Assembly: GCA_025360565.1 (NCBI GenBank)
Contig: JANYBY010000193.1
Location: forward strand, 1-6,803
DNA length: 6,803 nt
Source: Bacteroidota bacterium
Lineage (GTDB): Bacteria > Bacteroidota > Bacteroidia > B-17B0 > Aurantibacillaceae
Direction: 5' to 3'
The notes beneath the pieces were generated by a model that ran no database searches, was not told the origin of the DNA, and saw only the letters and a list, made by a program, of their open reading frames with translations. Of this stretch, positions 1 through 4,814 are shown one piece after another. Both the position numbers and the translations under genes were made by a program. The first letter of the stretch is position 1; every line of letters begins with the position of its first letter.

Positions 1-278
1 AAAAAATATTTTTTACCGGCGATCATAAATTGCTCGGGCACTTCTTTAACACCCATTAGTACATCGCAATCGCTCAGATCTTCTTGAAGTGTAACCCCAA
101 AAGAGGTATACTCCTGATCGCTGTAACAGCGTATTTTACTGGGCTGTACAACAATTTCAAGGTTTGAATGTTTACGCGTCAGATCCGAACAGATAAGAGG
201 AGTAAGGGGTACCCTTTTATCTGGCGGATTTTTTTCTTCGCGCAGTACGCCAATTTTTAATTTTGTCATATTTGCCAT
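1..278 (-). CDS. AlaDh/PNT-type NAD(P)-dependent dehydrogenase, N-terminal fragment (alanine dehydrogenase / saccharopine dehydrogenase-like)
   Basis: Reading the minus strand from 278 gives MANMTKLKIGVLREEKNPPD and then 72 more full codons to the window edge without a stop. Seen directly: the opening KIGVLREEKNPPDKRVPLTP, followed by EIVVQPSKIRCYSDQEY and DCDVLMGVKEVP. Known of the family: this is the pattern of the N-terminal substrate domain of alanine dehydrogenase, transhydrogenase and lysine-forming saccharopine dehydrogenase, cytosolic enzymes of amino-acid metabolism. The NAD-binding Rossmann half lies outside the window, so the substrate cannot be decided. In-frame ATGs occur at 278 and 269; the second (MTKLKIGV) is closer to the usual family start and equally possible. 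The gene is divergent from the S41 peptidase, with a 96-bp gap. The product is truncated only by the window edge. Confidence 0.85.
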   Translation of the reverse strand, partial: MANMTKLKIGVLREEKNPPDKRVPLTPLICSDLTRKHSNLEIVVQPSKIRCYSDQEYTSFGVTLQEDLSDCDVLMGVKEVPEQFMIAGKKYF

Positions 279-325
279 AGTTAATTTGTAACTTTAAGCC
301 TTGTTAAATTCCATTTAAGCTGAGG

Positions 326-333
326 CAAATATA
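326..333 (-). promoter_or_regulatory. Candidate Bacteroidota -7 box for the dehydrogenase gene
   Basis: The minus strand reads TATATTTG here, a full match to the Bacteroidota sigma-A -7 consensus TAnnTTTG. It lies about 48 nt upstream of the ATG at 278, giving a leader of roughly 40 nt. No convincing TTTG -33 element is found at the usual 17-23 bp spacing, so the call rests on one box only. Confidence 0.4.
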
Positions 334-374
334 CCGCTTAAACTATTAAGGAAGTACTGGTTTAAAACAAAAAA

Positions 375-1910
375 TTGATACATATAAGTAATATAAGGTC
401 ATATAAGTTTTCTGCCAAAGGCAGAGGCGCCATTTTAAAATTCTCTTATATATTATTATTTTTCACTTTTTTTTTAAAGTGTGAAATGTTCTCACAAACA
501 ACAAAACAAAATGTTCTTACAAGAAAATATTCCCCAAAGCAATTGTTAGAAGACGCCGGGGTAATGGAAAACGCCATTTTAAAAATGCATCCCGTTATAG
601 GTATTTATAAACCCCGCTGGCGTTACAAGGCTATTTTCGACAGCCTTAACCAAACCTTAACCGATAGTTTAACCGAAAAGCAATTTCGTATTAAATTAAA
701 AATTGTTTTAGGGGAAATGAACTGCGGGCACACTGAGGCCTTGCCTTCACGAGAATATACCAAAGCATCTTTAAAAAAATGGCTAAGCTTTTCACCTTAT
801 GTTTTTGTCCCCATCCAAAATAAAGTTTATATGATCGCCTCCATAAACAAAAAAAGAGATACGCTTATTAAAAAGGGAACTGAGGTTACAAAAATAAACG
901 GCGTGCCTTGCGACAGTATGATAAAAATGTGTAAACAGCTTATTACGACCGATGGTTATAATGTTACGGGCAAAGATTATTATTTAAAATTAGGATTCGG
1001 AAGTTATTATCCGGCTTTATTTGGGCGGAGAGATACTTTCACTGTTCAATTTAAAGCTTCGGGCTTCGAACAGAGTGGTGTTAGCTTATTAAAAGAGGTA
1101 AAATATCCGGCTGTAAAAATAAAAAATGTACCCGCAATACCCGTTTTTCCGAAGGAGGATACTTTATTTACAGTTTGTAAAAAAGCGAATTTAAAATATA
1201 AGTTCATTGATAGCGGAAATAAAACAATGGTATTACGGCTTGGTTCTTTTTCGCGAAGAAGGTATGCTAAAGCCTACCGAAATATTTTCAGAAAAATGAA
1301 AGAGAATAATTCCGATAATCTTGTTCTTGACCTGCGATACAATGGGGGCGGGAGTTTAGAGAATTCGTATAAGTTATTGGGATATTTGCTTGATTCGAGT
1401 CAAACCCAAACACTACGAACGGGAATTAAAAATTATCCCGACCGGAAACATGTTAAAGGAAATATCTGGTTTAAATTAATGCGTTTCGGATTTAAACATA
1501 TTGCAAAAAAGAAAACCATACACGATACCGACAATTATGTTTACACGATAAAGCCGGTTAAAAAAAATCACTTCTCTAAAAAAGTATTTGTATTAATAAA
1601 CGGCGGTTCGTTTTCGGCGTCTTGTTTAGTGGCGGCTTACCTAAAGTATAATAACCGAGCTGTTTTTATTGGGGAAGAAACTGCCGGGGCTATGGAAGGC
1701 TGTAATGCGGGGGTAACACCGTACTATAAATTACCTAATACAAAAATAAAAGTACGAGTGCCGGCGTTTAGAATTGCGCACGATGTTTGTCCGCAAATTA
1801 CGGGCCACGGTATAATACCTGATCATAAAATTGAATATGGCATTAAAGATGTGTATTCGAGAAAAGATCTGGACATGGAAAAGGTAAAGGAATTGATTAA
1901 AAGTAATTAG
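375..1910 (+). CDS. Exported S41-family serine peptidase (tricorn/C-terminal-processing protease superfamily)
   Basis: The protein has 511 residues if started at the TTG at 375; a stop at 363-365 excludes anything upstream, and the first in-frame ATG (residue 38) lies inside the signal region. A basic n-region precedes a hydrophobic stretch at about residues 22-34 and a probable cut near FSQ (39-41), so it is likely exported to the periplasm or envelope. Visible S41 features in order: GHT with His119, a PDZ-like segment around 165-185 (KKGTEVTKINGVPCD), LVLDLRYNGGGS at 316-327, the nucleophile region GGSFSAS at 410-416 with Ser414 as the likely nucleophile, FIGEETAG at 431-438, and GHGIIPD at 477-483. 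The Lys that follows FG in CtpA/Prc-type dyads is absent (Ala439 by my alignment), so a His-assisted, tricorn-like mechanism is inferred. The substrate is unknown. The gene stands alone and converges on the 2186-3160 gene. Confidence 0.85.
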   Translation: MIHISNIRSYKFSAKGRGAILKFSYILLFFTFFLKCEMFSQTTKQNVLTRKYSPKQLLEDAGVMENAILKMHPVIGIYKPRWRYKAIFDSLNQTLTDSLTEKQFRIKLKIVLGEMNCGHTEALPSREYTKASLKKWLSFSPYVFVPIQNKVYMIASINKKRDTLIKKGTEVTKINGVPCDSMIKMCKQLITTDGYNVTGKDYYLKLGFGSYYPALFGRRDTFTVQFKASGFEQSGVSLLKEVKYPAVKIKNVPAIPVFPKEDTLFTVCKKANLKYKFIDSGNKTMVLRLGSFSRRRYAKAYRNIFRKMKENNSDNLVLDLRYNGGGSLENSYKLLGYLLDSSQTQTLRTGIKNYPDRKHVKGNIWFKLMRFGFKHIAKKKTIHDTDNYVYTIKPVKKNHFSKKVFVLINGGSFSASCLVAAYLKYNNRAVFIGEETAGAMEGCNAGVTPYYKLPNTKIKVRVPAFRIAHDVCPQITGHGIIPDHKIEYGIKDVYSRKDLDMEKVKELIKSN

Positions 1911-1934
1911 TCTAACCTCAAAAAGTAGATTTTA

Positions 1935-2121
1935 AGATGTTTTATTTGGGCGCCTTATCGCGCTTTCACTTCAAGCCGGCTTAAATTTTGCAGTGTTTGT
2001 CGGGCTCCGGTGGCTTCCTTCGGTCGCCTCCTCGCTCCGCAAACACTAAGCAAAATTTTACGCCGGGCTTTTCGTTCAATCGCGGGCGCATTATTCCGCC
2101 TTCGTTATAGTAAAAACATCT
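1935..2121. repeat. Long imperfect palindrome between convergent genes, possible dispersed repeat and bidirectional terminator
   Basis: Nested inverted arms are visible: AGATGTTTT (1935-1943) with AAAACATCT (2113-2121); AAGCCGGC (1973-1980) with GCCGGGCTT (2062-2070, one bulge); AAATTTTGC (1983-1991) with GCAAAATTT (2050-2058); and AGTGTTTG (1992-1999) with CAAACACT (2040-2047). The loop, 2000-2039, is GC-rich (cggtggcttccttcggtcgc). The element is more GC-rich than its surroundings and fills most of the 275-bp gap between two converging genes. A T-run at 2127-2132 follows the right arm. Termination on both strands is inferred. The GC-rich palindromic style resembles dispersed intergenic repeats seen in Bacteroidota genomes, but copy number cannot be seen here. 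No gene is visible in 1911-2185. Confidence 0.6.
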
Positions 2122-2185
2122 GCTGATTTTTTGAACATCCCCTTTAGTGACGTGAACTACGGAAAATTTGATGGACGATTAAATA

Positions 2186-3160
2186 TTATTTCAGGTTTAT
2201 ATAAAGAAGCGTGCCCGAATATTTAGCGGTTTCAAAATAAATAGTTTTACCCGCATCACATTGATTGAAAAACTCTTTTGAAACATTGAATAAGCCCTCT
2301 TTACAACGAACATAATAAAAATTATTTTTTGAAAAGTCTTCCGGTTCGTTATTGATCAATAATCGATCAGATTCCATTTTATCGGTAATAACAGAATGCA
2401 TACATATTTTTTCCTGTCTTCGTAGATCCTTGTTAAAGCGATGCGCAACAAAACATAAGTATAATACATAAGGAAGAAGAAGTATTCCTACTACTACAAG
2501 ATTAAGGGTTTCAGGATTGACGATAATCATTAGAAGACCCGGAATTTCAAAGAGCCCAAAAAGTATTATAAAAACAAGTTTCCGTTTAATATGCTTTGAT
2601 CGTGCATTTACAATGATTGCCTTTTCTTCTTCAGTCAGCCCTGTTTTTATGAGCGGGGTTTCAGATTCTTTGTTTGTCTTTAGAGGGGCAGATTTTTTTA
2701 CTTCCGTATTTTCAATGATCTCCAGGCCTGTAAAATCAGCATAATCCTCTAAAAAAATGAGGCGCACAGCCATGCCTGTTTGTAGTGAGTTGAATTGCGT
2801 TTCATTTTTAAACGAGTACTCTTCTCTGTTATCTATCTGAATATAAAAATGAGAATTATTGTTTCTTCCTCTTCTGAGGTGAGCTTCTTTTTTGGTGATG
2901 ATACCTGTAAGCACACGTTTTTTGTTCCTTTTTAAAAACGACAATATTTTTTTTTGCCTGAAGATGAGTAAGAGTTCAAGTGATCCTGGAAATAAAATGA
3001 AGAACATAAAACCGCCTCCGTCTCTTTCGCTTGATGTGGTATTATTAAGATAAAGGATAATGATTACCGCGGGCAAAGCCATCCAAAGAAAATTGAAGCC
3101 TAATTTCCTCTGCATTTTATATTTATCTTCCGGACTGTATTCTAGAATATCTTCTGTCAT
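2186..3160 (-). CDS. Four-helix membrane protein with an internally duplicated 2-TM plus beta-domain architecture, function unknown
   Basis: The protein has 324 residues, with an ATG at 3160 and TAA at 2186-2188. No family is recognised with certainty. Hydrophobic segments lie at about residues 22-38, 50-68, 194-213 and 219-238. Each pair is preceded by a short charged, helix-like segment (SPEDKYKMQRK at 9-19; LTEEEKAIIVNARSKHIKRK at 175-194) and followed by a soluble, strand-rich domain (about 82-149 and 252-323). The two soluble domains align loosely: GIITKKEA...HFYIQI...YSFKNETQFN...GMAVRLIFLEDYADFTGLEII against SVITDKME...NFYYVR...FNVSKEFFN...GKTIYFETAKYSGTLLYI. A lysine/glutamate-rich linker (150-174) joins the halves. 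Inference: an inner-membrane protein formed by tandem duplication; the small beta domains recall DUF3592-type modules, but weakly. It follows the 3268-3801 gene on the same strand after 107 bp and may be co-transcribed with it. Confidence 0.8.
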   Translation of the reverse strand: MTEDILEYSPEDKYKMQRKLGFNFLWMALPAVIIILYLNNTTSSERDGGGFMFFILFPGSLELLLIFRQKKILSFLKRNKKRVLTGIITKKEAHLRRGRNNNSHFYIQIDNREEYSFKNETQFNSLQTGMAVRLIFLEDYADFTGLEIIENTEVKKSAPLKTNKESETPLIKTGLTEEEKAIIVNARSKHIKRKLVFIILFGLFEIPGLLMIIVNPETLNLVVVGILLLPYVLYLCFVAHRFNKDLRRQEKICMHSVITDKMESDRLLINNEPEDFSKNNFYYVRCKEGLFNVSKEFFNQCDAGKTIYFETAKYSGTLLYINLK

Positions 3161-3267
3161 TTTTCAAATTTGATAGTTGAATAATCTTGTGAAGACTTAT
3201 TTCGGAATATAAAAGGAAAACTTTGGCGTTCAGGTCATGCATCCCTTTTATCCTGATTCTTGCATCT

Positions 3268-3801
3268 TTATTTAATGGGTTCAATAGCATTCACCATTTC
3301 AAATATTTCTTTTTCGTTTGATGGGCTGAGCGCGTTCATGTTTTCCTGCCAAACGTAAATGATGTAAAAATGATCTTCCACCTTGGCGTAATACCTTATA
3401 ACTTCAAACGATTTTTTGTTTGTTTTTATATCGGTAAAATTTGAACGTTTTTTTTCGAAGGAAAAGAATTTATTTTTTGTTTTGTCGTATTTTTCCACAT
3501 TGTCAAAACGTAAATTCCCAACAAAATTGCGTTTAATAGAATCTAAACCCGACTGTGTGCTTGGGTAAACAACCACATTCATTTTACCGTCTTTATGCGA
3601 TTTAAAAAAACTCAGTCCCGAACATTTGCAAAGGGCATTGCCTTGTTCTTCCCAGTTAAGGGATGTGGGGCTTCCAAACTCTTGCGCGTTCCAGCCTGCA
3701 GGCGGGGTGTATTTTAATTTTAAGGCTTTTGATTTAACGGTTTCCTGAGCAATATAAGTTGCCGCGGTTAAAAGCATTATAAGGGTAAAGATCTTTTTCA
3801 T
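3268..3801 (-). CDS. Small exported protein of unknown function
   Basis: The protein has 177 residues, with an ATG at 3801 and TAA at 3268-3270. The N-terminus MKKIFTLIMLLTAATYIAQ is a clear signal peptide with a likely cut at A18 or Q19, so the mature protein of about 158 residues should be periplasmic or extracellular; there is no lipobox. The mature part opens with KLKYTPPAGWNAQEF and ends with HFYIIYVWQENMNALSP and EIFEMVNAIEPIK. This strand-first, helix-last outline recalls the PsbP/Mog1-like fold of small bacterial exported proteins, but this is inference from pattern only. A close Cys pair (C58, C60, LCKC) might form or bind something. No catalytic motif is seen. It is upstream of, and in the same direction as, the membrane-protein gene, and divergent from ssrA with about 170 bp between them. 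No convincing TAnnTTTG box is seen on the minus strand ahead of it. Confidence 0.8.
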   Translation of the reverse strand: MKKIFTLIMLLTAATYIAQETVKSKALKLKYTPPAGWNAQEFGSPTSLNWEEQGNALCKCSGLSFFKSHKDGKMNVVVYPSTQSGLDSIKRNFVGNLRFDNVEKYDKTKNKFFSFEKKRSNFTDIKTNKKSFEVIRYYAKVEDHFYIIYVWQENMNALSPSNEKEIFEMVNAIEPIK

Positions 3802-3862
3802 GATATAGAATGTTTGATGCGTTAAATATAGTAAAAAACTACTTTTAAGGCTTAAAATAGCG

Positions 3863-3870
3863 TATCTTTG
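3863..3870 (+). promoter_or_regulatory. Candidate -7 box for ssrA
   Basis: TATCTTTG matches TAnnTTTG fully and lies about 100 bp before the mature 5' end of the tmRNA. This fits a precursor with a leader of roughly 95 nt that is removed by RNase P. The -33 region is weak (TTTT at 3843-3846, spacing about 16). A second full match, TAGGTTTG, occurs at 3903-3910 and could be the real or an additional promoter. Confidence 0.45.
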
Positions 3871-3970
3871 CGCTACGTTCTTTTTAACTAATTTTTGAAT
3901 TGTAGGTTTGTGGGATTTTGGAATAACTTCATTCTAAAATTCGGGAAATAAAAAATTCGAAAATTAATAT

Positions 3971-4336
3971 GGGCTCGACCGGTTTTGACAGTAAGCGCAC
4001 TAAGTAAGTAAGCATGTAGAGCGTTGTAAGAATGGCTCTTTAAATTTAACTTTCAAAATTTTCATTTGGCGAAGATAACTCTTACGCTATGGCTGCTTAA
4101 TCTAGGATTAAGTGACCTTTGCTTTCCGGGGAGCTAAACTGCTCCGCGCCTCGGGTAAAGCATCATAAATGTGCAGTTTGTTTTTGCAGTGTTACGGGCA
4201 AAAGCAATATTAGTAACTAAGTTTAAGTTTGGTTTGAATTAACGCCTGGCTTGAATCGAAAACTAAGTTAATTCTAAACTTGTAGAAAGCTTATTTTTTC
4301 CTTATTTGGACGAGAGTTCGAATCTCTCCGAGTCCA
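3971..4336 (+). ncRNA. ssrA: Transfer-messenger RNA (tmRNA)
   Basis: tmRNA rescues stalled ribosomes together with SmpB: its tRNA-like end is charged with alanine and its reading frame adds a degradation tag. Seen directly: the acceptor stem GGGCTCG (3971-3977) pairs with CGAGTCC (4329-4335, one G-U); the conserved CGGTTTTGACAG lies just downstream of the 5' strand; the T arm is GAGAG (4312-4316), loop TTCGAAT (4317-4323), CTCTC (4324-4328). The discriminator is A4336 and the genome continues CAG, so the CCA end is not encoded and must be added. The length of 366 nt is normal for a one-piece tmRNA. The tag frame is at 4068-4100. A pseudoknot-type stem GGAGC/GCTCC (4130-4134/4141-4145) follows it. 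A strong hairpin terminator starts 18 nt after the 3' end. Confidence 0.97.
4068..4100 (+). other. tmRNA tag-peptide reading frame, GEDNSYAMAA
   Basis: GGC GAA GAT AAC TCT TAC GCT ATG GCT GCT TAA encodes GEDNSYAMAA and a stop. The tag ends in the hydrophobic AA dipeptide that Clp-type proteases recognise, and the YAMAA ending matches other Bacteroidota/Chlorobi-type tags. The resume codon is taken as the GGC at 4068 from the usual position and from the G-E opening of Bacteroidota tags. The charged alanine would precede this sequence. Confidence 0.9.
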
Positions 4337-4337
4337 C
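4321..4337 (+). repeat. 17-nt direct repeat, copy 1 (inside the tmRNA 3' end)
   Basis: AATCTCTCCGAGTCCAC covers the last T-loop bases, the 3' strands of the T stem and acceptor stem, the discriminator A and one flanking C. It is repeated exactly at 4501-4517 and in diverged form at 4681-4697. The 3' end of tmRNA is a well-known attachment site for integrating elements, so this copy would be the attB-like one. Confidence 0.9.
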
Positions 4338-4353
4338 AGAATGCATCAAATGA

Positions 4354-4382
4354 AGTCCCCCGCCAAAGCGGGGGACTTTTTT
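4354..4382 (+). terminator. Intrinsic terminator of ssrA
   Basis: A 10-bp stem, AGTCCCCCGC with GCGGGGGACT and a CAAA loop, is followed by six T. It begins 18 nt after the tmRNA discriminator base and points in the same direction, so it should end ssrA transcription. It also forms arm 1 of unit A. Confidence 0.9.
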
Positions 4383-4426
4383 ATTTTCCGGAATCGAAGC
4401 ATGAGTTTTACTCTTGCGCAGATGAA

Positions 4427-4457
4427 GGAAAATAAAAAAAACTCTGCGCAGCAGAGT
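4427..4457 (-). terminator. Minus-strand terminator-like hairpin in unit A
   Basis: Read on the minus strand, ACTCTGC-TGC-GCAGAGT is followed by seven T and then ATTTTCC. The tract mirrors the T-tract of the ssrA terminator, so unit A carries terminator-like signals on both strands. No minus-strand gene lies to the right that would obviously need it. Confidence 0.55.
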
Positions 4458-4481
4458 TCATTTGATGTTGACGAAGGGAAA

Positions 4482-4509
4482 GGAGAGATCGCCGTAAGGC
4501 AATCTCTCC
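4482..4509 (+). repeat. Hairpin with GNRA-type loop, copy A
   Basis: GGAGAGAT pairs with ATCTCTCC across 8 bp; after a C/A mismatch, GCC pairs with GGC around a GTAA loop. The 3' strand is shared with the 17-nt tmRNA-derived repeat. A looser outer pairing, GTTGAC (4467-4472) with GTCCAC (4512-4517, one mismatch), could enclose it. Confidence 0.8.
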
Positions 4510-4517
4510 GAGTCCAC
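4501..4517 (+). repeat. 17-nt direct repeat, copy 2 (exact)
   Basis: This is identical to 4321-4337 over 17 nt, starting exactly 180 bp later. It lacks the rest of a tRNA-like domain, so it is not a second tmRNA; only the 3' strand sequence has been copied. Confidence 0.9.
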
Positions 4518-4530
4518 GATTTGATCAATA

Positions 4531-4561
4531 AATGCCTCGCCTTTTCGGCGGGGCATTTTTA
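4531..4561 (+). terminator. Second plus-strand terminator hairpin (unit B)
   Basis: AATGCCTCGCC pairs with GGCGGGGCATT around TTTTC, and is followed by a T-tract (TTTTTATTTT when the stem end is counted). It is a good intrinsic-terminator shape but has no gene of its own upstream, only ssrA, which is already terminated at 4382. It could be a back-up. Confidence 0.75.
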
Positions 4562-4602
4562 TTTTCCGAATAATCCGGCAGGCTTGCTTGCAGGGATTTG
4601 AA

Positions 4603-4636
4603 GGAAAATAAAAACCGACGAAGCGAAGCGCAGTCG
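4603..4636 (-). terminator. Minus-strand terminator-like hairpin in unit B
   Basis: On the minus strand, CGAC-TGC-GCG-CTT-CGC-TTC-GTCG folds as a stem interrupted by an internal loop and is followed by GG and TTTTTATTTTCC. It is weaker than the counterpart in unit A, but at the same place in the unit. Confidence 0.4.
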
Positions 4637-4661
4637 ATTTATTGATCCACTAAGCCGGTTA

Positions 4662-4689
4662 GGAGAGAAAGCCGCAAGGCAATCTCTCC
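4662..4689 (+). repeat. Hairpin with GNRA-type loop, copy B
   Basis: GGAGAGA pairs with TCTCTCC across 7 bp; after an AA/AA internal loop, GCC pairs with GGC around a GCAA loop. An outer stem TTGATCC (4642-4648) with GGATCAA (4690-4696) encloses it perfectly. Compared with copy A the loop changed from GTAA to GCAA, keeping the GNRA form. Confidence 0.8.
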
Positions 4690-4697
4690 GGATCAAC
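4681..4697 (+). repeat. 17-nt direct repeat, copy 3 (diverged)
   Basis: AATCTCTCCGGATCAAC matches the tmRNA-derived site at 14 of 17 positions and begins exactly 180 bp after copy 2. The differing bases let it pair with TTGATCC at 4642-4648. It marks the right end of the array; the sequence beyond (4698-4814) is AT-rich and shows no further unit. Confidence 0.8.
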
Positions 4698-4741
4698 TGC
4701 CCATAAACCTTAGATATTCAAATTTTTTTTGTTCAAATCAA

Positions 4742-4749
4742 TAGGTTTG
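4742..4749 (+). promoter_or_regulatory. Candidate -7 box for the propeller gene
   Basis: TAGGTTTG fits TAnnTTTG and would give a leader of about 60 nt before the ATG at 4815. A clear -33 box at normal spacing is missing. An alternative is TGGGTTTG at 4771-4778, one mismatch from consensus but with TTTG (4746-4749) 21 bp upstream of it. Confidence 0.35.
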
Positions 4750-4814
4750 TATGATCAATTATTTTGAACGTGGGTTTGAGATTTATAAGATTTAATCTAT
4801 ATATTTAGGTGTTA

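Larger units (their letters stand above)
4338..4517. repeat. 180-bp structured unit A downstream of ssrA, ending in a second copy of the tmRNA 3' end
   Basis: Possible stems in order: P1 CATCAAATGA (4344-4353) with TCATTTGATG (4458-4467); arm 1 AGTCCCCCGC/GCGGGGGACT (4354-4377); arm 2 TTTTTTATTTTCC (4377-4389) with GGAAAATAAAAAA (4427-4439), capped by a hairpin at 4399-4417; arm 3 ACTCTGC/GCAGAGT (4441-4447/4451-4457). The stems abut almost without unpaired bases, giving a cloverleaf-like four-way junction. A separate hairpin with a GTAA loop follows at 4482-4509 and runs into the repeated site. Unit B has the same order of stems with mostly different sequences. The small open frames across this stretch are not credible genes because they only read through the hairpins. 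Function is unknown; mobile cassette or paired terminators are the two readings. Confidence 0.75.
4518..4697. repeat. 180-bp structured unit B, diverged sequence with the same stem plan as unit A
   Basis: P1 is GATCAATAAAT (4523-4533) with ATTTATTGATC (4637-4647); arm 1 is GCCTCGCC with GGCGGGGC (4534-4541/4547-4554, one G-T); arm 2 is TTTTTATTTTCC (4556-4567) with GGAAAATAAAAA (4603-4614), continued by AATCC/GGATT (4572-4576/4594-4598); arm 3 is CGAC/GTCG (4616-4619/4633-4636) with an inner GCG/CGC. The fifth hairpin is at 4662-4689. Arm 2 is nearly the same sequence as in unit A, while P1, arm 1 and arm 3 differ yet still pair. The unit ends in a degenerate copy of the 17-nt site. No gene is visible in it. 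Confidence 0.75.

Noticed and set aside
2517..2744. 75-codon plus-strand open frame opposite the membrane-protein gene
   Set aside because: It is a shadow of the 2186-3160 gene, which has coherent membrane segments and a duplicated architecture.
3209..3251. Terminator between the two minus-strand genes (ATAAAAGG 3209-3216 with CCTTTTAT 3244-3251)
   Set aside because: The stem is AT-rich, only 8 bp, and has a loop of about 27 nt; it is too weak to call.
4482..4517. Second tmRNA or tRNA gene, whole or partial
   Set aside because: Only the 3' strand of the T and acceptor stems is copied; the 5' acceptor strand, the TTCGAAT T-loop and the rest of a tRNA-like domain are missing.
4341..4601. Open frames of 86 codons (plus, 4341-4601) and 60 codons (minus, 4346-4528) in the ssrA 3' flank
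   Set aside because: They read through terminator hairpins and inverted repeats, overlap each other on opposite strands, and their translations show no protein-like pattern.
4321..4697. CRISPR array
   Set aside because: There are only three 17-nt copies with 163-bp intervals that are themselves structured and similar in plan; no cas gene is present.
4467..4697. Integron attC-type cassette sites
   Set aside because: The folded sites lack a clear RYYYAAC / GTTRRRY pair and no integron integrase is visible.
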